Of a DNA stretch of 64,000 nt, positions 1 to 9,582 are shown piece after piece; position 1 is the stretch's first letter; each line of letters opens with the position of its first letter. The stretch lies in contig SWDT01000017.1 of the NCBI GenBank assembly GCA_009193035.1, forward strand, positions 186,001-250,000. Direction: 5' to 3'. The notes beneath the pieces are model-generated. The model worked only from the letters and a program-made list of their open reading frames with translations. It was not told the origin of the DNA and did not search any database. Both the position numbers and the translations under genes were made by a program. The stretch is from Halicephalobus mephisto. Its lineage: Eukaryota > Nematoda > Chromadorea > Rhabditida > Panagrolaimidae.

Positions 1-163
1 TTATTTTTACAATTTTTATATAAACTTTACTTTATCAACTTGATTCCAAGTACTCCCACCGCGGTTGGATGCTTTGTATTCGTTTATTTCGTGATCTCCA
101 TGTCCCGCGCGATTTTTACTTTTTATTTTTATTTTCGTTATTTTGCTGTATTTTTACTTTCAG

Positions 164-1620
164 ATGGACGAGATAATCAAGCCAGGTCGTTACTATGCTG
201 GAAATGTCGAGTTTATGGATAAACTCCGGGATATCGATCCTAGTTTTTATTACATTGTTGTTGGAACGCGGACATTGAAATCCATTGACGAACTAGGTCC
301 AGAGGATTTCTTCCAGCTCAATTTCCGATTACTTGGAGGTAAAGGTGGTTTTGGATCGTTGCTGAAGTCCTTCCGAATCCATAAAAGTGCAAATCAACTG
401 ATGGCCAGGGATTTGACAGGAAGGCGATTGGCGGACGTCAGAGAAGAAGAACGGCTCAGAAGGTGGATTGCCAAGAAAGCCGAACGAGATGCAAAGAAGA
501 AAAAGGAAAAGTGAGTTTTTTTTATATTCATATATAAACTAGATCTAGAAATTAAAAATAAGCAATTTCCCTTTATATTCATATGTAAACTAGATCTAAA
601 AATTAAAAAGAAGCAATTTCCCTCCATATTTATACATAAATTAGACCTAAAAAGTGAAAATAAGCTATTTCTCTTTATGTTTATATATAGGGAAATATAA
701 AACACCGTTTTCGGCAAGTCATTTCGGTGTTTGGTATAGTGTTTTTAATATTTATCGCTACTTTCATACATAATTCTTCACTCCGAAGATGCATGTAGTC
801 TTTTATACCCCATTCAATCTTAATCTAGAAATTACCAGATTTATCAAGACAAAGCACTCTGGAAATTGATCAAGGTCATATAAAATTACGAAATAGCCAT
901 ACCAAAAAACAAATTTTTGTCTAAATTACTTTGATTTCTAAGTTTTAATGTTGTGGTCATTTCAGAGAAGAGAAATTACTGAAATTGAAGAACGGAAGTA
1001 ATGTCAAATATCATTTCAAAGACAAAAAATACATGCGACAGAGGGATTTGCTCCTGGAACAGACAGAAGACGCCTTTGAAGCTGGTCTCAAGGCCGAAGA
1101 AGAGAAAAGCACATCTCCGGATTCTGGACAAGGATCGTCCAGCGCTACGGAAGTCGAGGAAAAAGATTCTGATATCGAGTTAGAAGGGGCGCTTCCATTG
1201 CCGAGTAAAAACAGAAAAAGAAAGATCATTGTAACAGAACCCAGAAAAAATATCGAAGAAAAAAAACTAAAAATTGTGGACAGTGAGCAGAAGCAGACTA
1301 GTGTGAAAGTTGTAATTCAGAAGCCTACAGTAGAGAAGGAACCTGAAGTAATTCCGAAGGTGGAACAGAAGAAATCGGGAGAAATGTCGAAAGTAGAACA
1401 GAAAGCTGTGGAAAAGAAGGATTTTCCACCTATTGACCTGGAACAGTATGCCGATGCTAAATCTTTGGAAGAACTAGGACTTGATCATTTGAAACACGCG
1501 TTGGAATCTAGAAACCTCAAATGTGGAGGATCCCTGGTTGAACGAGCTCAACGGTTGTTCTCAGTTAAAGGATTAACTCCTGATCAATATCCTAAGAAGA
1601 TCCGCGCGATGAAGAAATGA
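164..1620 (+). CDS. SDE2: SDE2 homologue (ubiquitin-like fold plus SAP domain)
   Basis: SDE2 is a nuclear factor that counters replication stress, binds PCNA and also acts in splicing. Its N-terminal ubiquitin-like part is cleaved after a di-glycine. I see exons 164-510 and 966-1620 joined in frame across a GTGAGT...TTTCAG intron, 333 residues from this Met. The diagnostic GGKGGFGS cleavage motif lies near residues 58-65. Next comes the family's basic helix (RDLTGRRLADV), a charged low-complexity middle, and a C-terminal SAP-like domain from about residue 280 (LEELGLDHLKHALESRNLKC). The ubiquitin-like part is about 15 residues shorter than in human SDE2. A TTTCAG lies just before this ATG, so a small upstream exon probably supplies the first beta strand. 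Positions 69-101 (MLCIRLFRDLH) would join in frame but through a weak GTCCCG donor. The family call is firm; the exact start is not. Confidence 0.88.
527..690. repeat. Short tandem repeat in SDE2 intron
   Basis: About three copies of a roughly 55-bp unit containing TATAAACTAGATCTA, then AAATAAGCAATTTCCCT. It lies wholly inside the single SDE2 intron. The rest of that intron (690-960) is unremarkable unique sequence. Confidence 0.7.
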
Positions 1621-2245
1621 TTAATTTGTTATGTATTTGTTGTACAGTTTTTGATTGGTACTTGATGAAGTATTTTGGAGAATTTGATTGTATCATTGTG
1701 GGATTTCTGGAACCCGAGGTTTCAGGAGTGGAGGATTTCGGGAATCTGAACGAGATTCTGAAAACTTTCTAAATGATTTTAAGGGATTTTCTAAAAAATT
1801 TTAGATTTTTGAAAGTTTTAGAATATTACGGTAGATTTTGGAAGTTCTAGCATTTTCAAAAATGTTCTATTATGTTCTTAGATAATCTCTCAAAAACTTC
1901 TAAGGAATTCTAAGAAGTTTTTAGAATATTATGGTAGATCTTGGAAGATTTTAAGAAATTTCTAGTTTTCGAAAATTTCACAGGATCTTACTGGATTTTA
2001 AAAAGTCTAAAAATCTTCTATTGCATTCCAAAATAGTCTTCCAAAAGTCCTTATTAGGTTTTAGGAAGTTTTAAAATAATATAATAGAATTTCAGAGAAT
2101 TTAGGGAATTTTTATATGAACGATTTCGAAACTGGGAGTGCTTTGGCGAAATGTCGAAATCGCCACAAGACGACAGGGACGTTCTCGAACGTTATTTTCA
2201 GTCATTCGTTTTTTGTTTTTTCTGTCGATGAACTGATCATCCGAA
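1621..2245. other. Intergenic spacer SDE2-DNAJA3
   Basis: A+T-rich spacer made of degenerate pieces around TCTAGAATTTT and AAGTTTTAGAATATTA. It is probably the SDE2 3' end and the upstream region of DNAJA3. I see no gene in it. Confidence 0.5.
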
Positions 2246-4300
2246 ATGAGCCTAATCCGGACCGTAATCTGCCGATCAGCACCTCATATTGCCAGAACCA
2301 GGAATCTTACTCAGTTTCCAGTCAGGAGTCTCTGTCCGGTCCAATCCTACTTTAATCAACGTAAATTTTCCTTAAAAATAATTAAACAATTACTTTTTCA
2401 GCATCTAGACAATTTCATTCTTCCCAATCATTGAATTCCAAGGATTATTACAAAATCCTAGGGATTAAGAAAGATGCCAAGGAAGGCGACATCAAAAAAG
2501 CTTACTATCAGGTTTGTTTTTACTTTTCATATATGAAAACCTTGGTTTTACCTTCAGTTGGCGAAGAAATATCATCCTGATGTGAACAAGGATAAGGGAG
2601 CGGCGGAGAAATTTCAAGAACTGTCAGAAGCTTACGAAACCTTGAGCGATCCCGACAAACGAGCGGCCTACGATCAGGGCGGCAGAACTGGCGGAAACAA
2701 CTTCGGGGGATGGCAATACCAGTCTTCTCGGTCTGCCGAAGACATCTTCAGATCCATGTTTGGGAATTTGAATATGGATCCGTTTGCGGGATTTGCTGAA
2801 TCTGAAGCTGGATTCGCGGCTTCTCAAGAAATCCCGGTGAATTTGAGTTTTGAAGATGCGGCCAGAGGAGTCGTGAAAAACATCAACTACAACTCGATCG
2901 AGAACTGCGTCAAATGCTTCGGATCTGGCACCGAGCCCGGATACAAGAAAGTATCCTGTCCTTACTGTAACGGCACTGGTGTGACGTCGGCCAACAGAGG
3001 CGGATTTTACTTCCAATCCACCTGTATCCGTTGTCGTGGATCTGGTAGTTTCAACAAGAACCCCTGTATCGAATGCGAAGGCCATGGTACATCCGTCCAA
3101 CGCCGTTCCTCGAGCATCAACATCCCCGCCGGCGTCTCAAATGGCCAAAGATTACGGTTATCCATCGGAAAAAACATAATTTACATTTTACTCAACGTTG
3201 CTGAATCCCTAATCCATCGTCGAGAAGGTTTCAATGTCCATACAGATGTGGATGTAAGCATTGCTCAAGCAGTACTCGGCGGCACAGTCAAGGTCCCCGG
3301 GATTTACCAAGACAAAAATATCCAAATCCGGCCAGGAACGAGTTCTCACACTGAATACATGATTCCAGGAGCAGGAATTAAGAAATTAGAACAAGCAGGA
3401 ACTGGAGATCAATACGTTCATATAAAAATCAGAATTCCAAAGAAAATGACAGAAAGGCAACGGGCTCTGATGCTGGCCTGGGCAGAGTTAGAAACCGACA
3501 CCAAGGGTACTGTTAATGGTGTAGCTAAAACAGTAGATGGTAAGTGGTTTTGATTAATACTTTCACAGGTCATTTCCAACCACATCTGAGTAATCAACAT
3601 GCAAGAGTCGGTAACTACGGTATTCATATTGGATTCTAATTGTGTAATTAATAGTAGAACTGATCCAACGAAGGATGATCTTGAGCATAATCAACGTCCT
3701 TTTTCTAAGAAATAGAAAAGCACAAAGATGTTGATTGTGCTCAATGAAGGTCAATTTTCTTCGGATTAGAATCCCACCATTGATTCTCATGCTGAATTCT
3801 AAGTGTAATTAGCAGTAGAACTGATCCAACGAAGGATGATCTTACTTGAGCACAATGAACGTCCTTTTTCTAAGAAATAGAAAAGCACAAAGATGTTGAT
3901 TGTGCTCAATGAAGGTCAATTTTCTTCGGATTAGAATCCTACTATTAATTGCACAGTTAGAATCCAATATGAATATTGTAGTTATCAACTCTTGCACGTT
4001 GATTGCACTCAGATGTGGTTGGAAATTACCTGTGCTGTCAGTCAGATGTGATGGTTCTCGATTTAGGGACCAATGTGGACGAAAAAGCAGAGAAACCAGG
4101 TAATACATCTGATGACAAGGGTGATGACAGTATCCTCAATAAAGTTAAGAAGGCCTTATTTGGATAATTTTCCAGGAATGAAGAAATCAACAGACACAAA
4201 ATCGAGTAAGATGATGCAGGAACTTCGGAAGGTACTGTATGATGAAACAAGTGGAGCTCAACTATCTGATGATGAAAAAAAATCAGCGTCATCTAATTAA
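2246..4300 (+). CDS. dnj-10: Mitochondrial DnaJ/Hsp40 (Tid1/DNAJA3 type)
   Basis: Type I Hsp40 that stimulates mitochondrial Hsp70. Exons are 2246-2360, 2402-2511, 2558-3539 and 4067-4167 (stop TAA), giving 435 residues. The first about 45 residues are rich in Arg/Ser and lack acids ([20 protein letters not shown]), as expected of a mitochondrial presequence. The J-domain begins KDYYKILGI and carries the HPD triad (YHPD). A Gly/Phe region follows, then four CxxCxGxG zinc modules ([32 protein letters not shown]) and the substrate-binding domain. An alternative donor at 4100 joins in frame to 4176-4300, giving a different C-terminus (454 residues). Intron 3 contains an inverted-repeat element. 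AATAAA occurs at 4365. The identity is secure; use of both ends is inferred. Confidence 0.93.
3567..4037. mobile_element. Non-autonomous inverted-repeat element (MITE-like)
   Basis: The first about 75 bp (from CACAGGTCATTTCCAACCAC) reappear as a near-perfect reverse complement at about 3948-4037 (GTGGTTGGAAATTACCTGTG). The interior has two direct copies of a roughly 130-bp block (about 3640-3772 and 3797-3945) containing GATCCAACGAAGGATGATCT. No transposase frame is present. Long terminal inverted repeats, an internal duplication, a size near 470 bp and an intronic location fit a MITE or foldback element. It lies entirely inside DNAJA3 intron 3. Confidence 0.7.
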
Positions 4301-4500
4301 TTTTGTCCGTAGTTGATTTAATTAGATCAATAGAATTTAGTTTTTTGTTGAAAATTTAAAAATGAATAAAATTTAAAAGTTGAAAGTTAAACCTGGTCGA
4401 GAAGTGGAAAATTTGGTAACTTGGGCGGTCCTGCCAACGCGTCCGGACTCGCACTGGTCAATGTCCGATCGAGTTTCCTAATTTTTAATTTTAATAAAAA

Positions 4501-6494
4501 ATGAATTTTCTATTATTTTTATTATTATTATTACTGTATTGTGAAGCTAAACAATTCAGAATGGAGAAATTAAACTATATATGGTCGAAAGTGGATGGAA
4601 ATTTGATGGATGAAAAAAGATTTTCAAAATTAAAGGTTTTGATTTTTTTAAAATTAAAAATTAATTTAAATTTATAGATTGATTTGGATAGATTTGATAA
4701 ATTATATATCGCAGAAAAACAAGATGGAGAACATCAGAAAAAAAATCAGCGAAATTGAACGAAATAGACGAAAAATTGGAAAAATTGTTGGATTTGTACG
4801 ATTTGGACGCGGCTTTGAGAGCTTTTAGAATTGTATGTTTTTTTTCATATATGAATATTAATCTAATGTTTTTCAGAAATATAAATATGAAAAATCAAAG
4901 ATTTATGCTGAAGCTAATCTGAATTCCGTCAAAAAAGATGAATCTCCGGTTTTCAACGACAGACGGCTAATCAAGCTCTGGGAAAAGGCCAAAAATGACG
5001 AAGACTTGCTAAGTGACGAGTTGGAAGGTATATCTGCGTTGATACAGTAGTTTTGATATATGAACTTTTAATTTTTAGAATTTTACGAAAGAACGAAGTT
5101 GTTAAACGATAAAATTGCGGCTTACAACAATCGAATCAGCGTTCACAAAGAAGAACGATCCAATCACGTCGAAGAAGACGAAGAACACGATGAGAACGCT
5201 GTTGTACTGAAAAAAATGAATCAAGAAATCGAGAAGGAACTCCAGAATCTGAACGATATCCTGACTGGAGCCAAGGAGAATCCCTTCAACGAGAAAAAAG
5301 CAAGGAAACTCTGGGCCAAGGTTGGATAGTGTATTTTCATTTTTAAATTTACAGAGGATTCTGGAGTTCTAAAACCTCATTGAAGATTCTAGGGCATTTT
5401 AGAATATAATAGGGGGTTTTAGGTAACTCCAGAACTTGCTGGGTTCTGGAACCTTTTAAAATCTCATAGGATCTTCTAGAATCTCATAAAAAATTGTAGA
5501 TGACTCCAGAATCACTTTTCATAGATCTTAAACTTTGAAAATTTCATAATTTTCTAAAATCCTTCAGAATCTCATAAAAAATTGTAGATGACTCCAGAAT
5601 CATATTTCATAGATCTGAAACTTTGAAAATTTCATAATTTTCTAAAATCTTCCATTAGATTCTGAAATCTTTGAAAATTTCTAAAATTCTTCAGAATCTT
5701 ATAAAAATTTTTATAAATCTTCCACAATTCAAAAAATATCTGGAATCATTTGGAAGTAAGATTTCTGGAGGTTGCTAAGATTCTAAAAATTCGTATCAAG
5801 ACTATTTTGTGGAAAATTTTATTTTTAATTTCTATCATAATTCTAGAAATTATTAAGAATTCATTTGGAACTTCTGGAATCATCTAAAATCAAAAATTTT
5901 AAGATTTTTGAAATGATTTTGAAAATTCCTGTCAGGACCATTTTGTGGGAAATTTTATTTTTTAAATTTTTTCAAAATTTAGTTAAAATAATTTTTAATT
6001 TAAAAAATAACTTTGAAAATTCCTGTCAGGATCATTTTGTAAAAAATTTTATTTTTTAAATTTTTTCGAAATTAGAATTTTTCTGAAATTTAGTTAAAAT
6101 TTAGAATTATTTTTAATTTAAAAAATAACTTTGAAAATTCGTGTCAGGACCATTTTGTGGAAAATTTTATTTTTTAAAACTAATTTGATTTTGCAATTGT
6201 ACTTTTCAGGCTTTGTCGTTGAAACAGGTCTCTACGGATGATTTGGTGTCCTTGAAGACCGATATCAGGCAATTCGAAAAACAGCTCCTGCGGGTAAATC
6301 ACCACAAAAAAGTCCTCGAAGATGCGAAGAAAATCTCCAAAACTCAATTCAAGGATAGTGAAGATTTTCAAGATGAACATTTTTCGGATCTTTTGATTGA
6401 TCAAGAAAAATTGGAACGAAAAGCGAAGAAACTTGAATCTTATATCGAAGACAGAATTCAAGGATTTTCTACAGTAAACCACGAAGAATTGTAA
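4501..6494 (+). CDS. LRPAP1: LDL-receptor-related protein-associated protein (RAP)
   Basis: RAP is an ER chaperone that stops LDL-receptor-family proteins binding ligands too early. Exons are 4501-4635, 4678-4832, 4877-5027, 5079-5320 and 6210-6494, about 322 residues. The start is a hydrophobic signal peptide (MNFLLFLLLLLLYCEA). Then comes the family hallmark FRMEKLNYIWSK. Repeated L(I)KLWEKAK / ARKLWAKA helices mark the three RAP domains. The protein ends NHEEL, matching the HNEL-type ER-retention end of vertebrate RAP. Within exon 2 the frame breaks at an A8 run (4738-4745). One extra A would restore continuity with the downstream helix (KLNEIDEKLEKLLDLYD), so this looks like an assembly error or a recent mutation. 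The start lies only 200 bp after the DNAJA3 stop, so co-transcription is possible. Confidence 0.85.
5340..6190. repeat. Repeats in LRPAP1 intron 4
   Basis: The 889-bp last intron holds degenerate copies of GACTCCAGAATCATATTTCA (5500-5620). Further on are three copies of a block with AATTCCTGTCAGGACCATTT (5910-6170), members of the window-wide GTGTCGAGACC family. Confidence 0.65.
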
Positions 6495-6524
6495 TTTTTC
6501 ATCTGTGTCGAAATCAACATCGAA

Positions 6525-7150
6525 ATCAAAGTAAATTTTTGCGCAATTTTAAGTCGGCCGAATTTTGCGGGCAAAGTGCAGATTTTTATTTTAATGTCAA
6601 TCTGCCAGAATGTTGCGGGCAAACTGCAGATTTAATTTGATTTTAATTTCAACGCCCATCGATCTGATTAAACTTTGCAAGAAAACTGAATTTTATTTTT
6701 ATTTTTATATCGATCTAAACGTTGTGAGCAAGCTGCAGGTTTTATTTTGATTTAAAAATTTCCATAAATATAAAAATAAAAATGTCCGCCGACCTGCCCA
6801 AACATTGCGGGCAAGCTGCGAATTTTATTTTTGTTTTAATTTTCATCGATTTATCTAAACGTTGCGAGCAAGCTGCGAATTTCACTTTCGTTTTAAAATC
6901 TTCATAAATGTAAAAATAAAAATGTCCGTCGACCTGCCTAAACGTTGCGAGCAAGCTGCGAATTTCAGTTTTATTTCGATACCTAAACGTTGCGAGCAAG
7001 CTGTGAATTTTATTTTTGTTTAAAAATCTTCATAAATATGAAAATAAAAATGTCCGCCGACCTGCCTAAACATCGCGGGCAAGCTGCGAATTTTACTTTT
7101 ATTTCGATACCTAAACGTTGCGAGCAAGCTGCGAATTTTACTTTGATTTT
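6525..7150 (+). repeat. TTGCGCGCAA-type satellite, cluster A
   Basis: About ten copies of a 45-60 bp unit with core CGTTGCGAGCAAGCTGCGAA, alternating with A/T-rich tails (TTTTATTTTTATTT). Open frames over it merely reflect the repeat. It is related to clusters at 22.0, 26.5 and 62.3 kb. Confidence 0.75.
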
Positions 7151-7260
7151 TATGTCGATCACTATATAGTTCTCGATACTGATTGGTGATTTCTGAAAGG
7201 GATTTATTTTCTTTGTTAACTATATTCACTTATCAATGAATTGTTTTTCTGATTTTTAGG

Positions 7261-7357
7261 CCTTAATATTATTGTTTTTAAAACTGATAAGCTCAACCAA
7301 ACGTGAACAAGTGGCTTATTTGGTCCAGAAAGGACCGGTTTTCATGGTACTTTTATA
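7261..7357 (+). pseudogene. Possible armadillo-repeat (importin-alpha-like) fragment
   Basis: After a TTTTTAG acceptor-like site the frame reads 31 codons to TAA and includes STKREQVAYLVQKGPVF. This resembles the importin-alpha armadillo motif in which 'EQ-x-x-YLV-x-x-G' precedes the next helix. An AATAAA follows directly. No other armadillo exon is nearby, so this could be a relic, a stray terminal exon or chance. Low confidence. Confidence 0.2.
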
Positions 7358-7359
7358 AT

Positions 7360-8070
7360 AAAGGATAAAGAAGAAATTTTTTAAACAAAAATCTGTCCAT
7401 CTGACAGTTGAATATTTTTAAAATAATTTATATTGAAAAATGATTTTAAATTTTCAAATTCCCGCGCAAAAAAATGATATTTTTTAAAAATTTGTGAAAA
7501 ATTAATTTTTCTAAAAAATTGTTTTTAATTTTTAATTTTTTAGAAAAAAATATAATTTTTAATTTTTGAATTCCCGCGTAAAAAAATGGAAATTGTAAAA
7601 ATTGTAGGTAGATTTTTAAAATTTTAAAATTTTCAGGAAATTTGTGAGGAATTAATCTCATAAAAAATTTATTTTTCATTTTTTATAAAATTACTTTTTT
7701 TAATTTTTGAATTTTTGCATAAAAGAAGAAAATTGTATAAAAACGGAAAAAATGGTAAATTTGACGATATGTCGAAATTCAATTTTTTTTAAATTTTTTA
7801 TATCGATCCTAAAAATTCGCATTATGTTAATTTCGTGAAGAAACTTAAATTTTATATATTTTTGAATTTCCACATAAAAGAAAAAATTGTATAAAAACGG
7901 AAAAAGTGGTAAATTTGACGATATATCGAAATTCAATTTTTTTTAAATTTTTTATAATCTTGAAATTTCCCAAATAATTTCAACCTTTTGTGTCGAAATA
8001 ATGATATAAAAACGTTTATTTATGGTTTTTTACAACAATGTGATGTTATCGATATATCGAATTTGTTGCA
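7360..8070. other. A/T-rich spacer with a duplicated block
   Basis: No gene seen. A block containing GTAAATTTGACGATATGTCG occurs twice (about 7750-7800 and 7908-7955). The rest is A/T homopolymer-rich. Confidence 0.5.
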
Positions 8071-8101
8071 GAAAAAAGTGCGAAAATCAAAGTCCGCATT
8101 C

Positions 8102-8389
8102 ATGGTCAATTTTTGTCTTTTCGCTCAACCTGTGAACCCGCTCAAACGCCGTCTTCCGTTATCTACAATGGAAATAAACTGTCCTGGTAAGTTGTACTTT
8201 TAATAAATATAAAAATAATATTATTATTATTTAGAAAAGAAAATCAAAGAACTTGCTGAAAAATTCGAAACAAGCGCCAAAATCCAACGTCCGAAGGTGT
8301 GCGTCCGGTGTCTGAACGGCGAGAGCGGACACATCACTCATCACCTGGAGCCCCTGCCGATGGATATCGACTGGCCAGTGAACAAGTAA
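8102..8389 (+). CDS. Small unrecognised two-exon protein
   Basis: Two exons, 8102-8186 and 8235-8389, join in frame across a 48-bp GTAAGT...TTTAG intron and end at TAA. A TTGTTGCAG acceptor at about 8070, just before the first Met, could be a trans-splice site or mark an earlier exon. I do not recognise the product. Visible features are a basic stretch (PLKRRLPLSTMEI), a charged helix (EKKIKELAEKFETS) and then CVRCLNGESGHITHH. That last piece has a CxxC followed by three His and could bind zinc. The G+C and codon quality of exon 2 rise sharply above the flanks, which supports real coding. Function unknown. Confidence 0.55.
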
Positions 8390-8399
8390 TCTCGGAGGA

Positions 8400-9207
8400 A
8401 TAATTACCGTAATGTATATAGGGATTATTTTTATCGGGTTAGTTTCAATGTTAACCAATATTTGGATTTCTGATTTTTAATTTTTCATAAATTGTCTGAT
8501 TTTTATAAAACTGAAAAATTAAAAGTTGTAAATCTCTATTGATATATCAATTTTCCAATTTTTAAAAAATTTTTCTTTGATTTTTCCGAATTTTGAAAAA
8601 ATTTTTGAAGTTTTTTAAAAATTTTCGAAAATTTTTAATTTTTAAAGTTTTTTAATTTTTTTCAAAAATTTTCTTTAATTTTTCGAAATTTTTTAAAATT
8701 TTAAAATTTTTTTCGAAATTTTCCTTTAATTTTTATAGTTTTTTTTGAAAATTTTCTTTAATTTTTCGAAATTTTCTTTAATTTTTAGTTTTTCTTTATT
8801 TTTTGGACATTTGTTAAAATTTTCATATATGAACTTTAATCTTTTAGGATCGATAAAAATGTTAATTTTGAAAATCCCTGTTTTTATAAAAAATATTTTT
8901 GAATTAACTGAAAAAATTTATAAAATGACGAAATATTGTTACGCAAAACAGAAATTTTCAGGTTGATTATTTTTCGTTTTTAGTGAAATTTAAAAATTCA
9001 TGTGGAAAATTAAAAAAATGAAAATTTCGTTTTTTTTACTAATTACGAAATTATTTAAATTCACGAAGTAGTCATTACGCAAAATCGGAATTCTTGCGTG
9101 GGTTACTGTAGTTTCTAAAAAGTTTAAAAATTCGTGTTGAGATAATTCTGAAAAAATTTATTTCTTATAATATACGGTTGATTACGAAATCATGTAAAAT
9201 TATAATT
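8400..9207. other. A/T-rich intergenic spacer
   Basis: Long runs of TTTTCGAAATTTT-like sequence with no credible coding exon. It separates the small + strand gene from the end of the - strand chemoreceptor. Confidence 0.5.
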
Positions 9208-9582
9208 TTAGATTACTGTAGAATCAGCTCTGGGTTTGTAATATACAGTAGAATTGACATTAAATTTGTAGTTTACTGTAGAGTCCGGTAAAAATGTATG
9301 GTATACTGTAGAGTTCACTGAAGGTAGACGGTGTACTGTAGAATCTACCAAGGATCTATGCTGTACTGTAGGGTTCGCCGAAGGTAGACGGTGTACTGTA
9401 GAATCTGCCAAGGACCTGTGGTTTACTGTAAAGTCCACTGAAGGCATACGATGTACTGTAGAGTTCACTGAAGGTATACGGTGTACTGTAGAATCTGCCA
9501 AAGATCTATGCTGTACTGTAGAGCCTTCCAAAGACCTGTGGTTTACTGTAGGACTTTTCAACGATCTTTGGTGTACTGTAGA
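9208..9582. repeat. 30-bp minisatellite, in frame with receptor tail
   Basis: Twelve complete 30-bp units plus a partial one, each containing a CTACAGTA word on the minus strand. Because 30 is a multiple of three, the receptor frame reads a 10-residue repeat: STVHRLPSVN, STVQHRSLAD and variants. No unit contains an in-frame stop. Confidence 0.85.

Noticed and set aside
2624..3100. 158-codon minus-strand frame
   Set aside because: Lies exactly opposite the conserved DNAJA3 zinc-finger exon; antisense shadow.
9208..9582. CRISPR-like array
   Set aside because: No unique spacers of constant size, and a eukaryotic context. Same verdict for the other 30-60 bp arrays.
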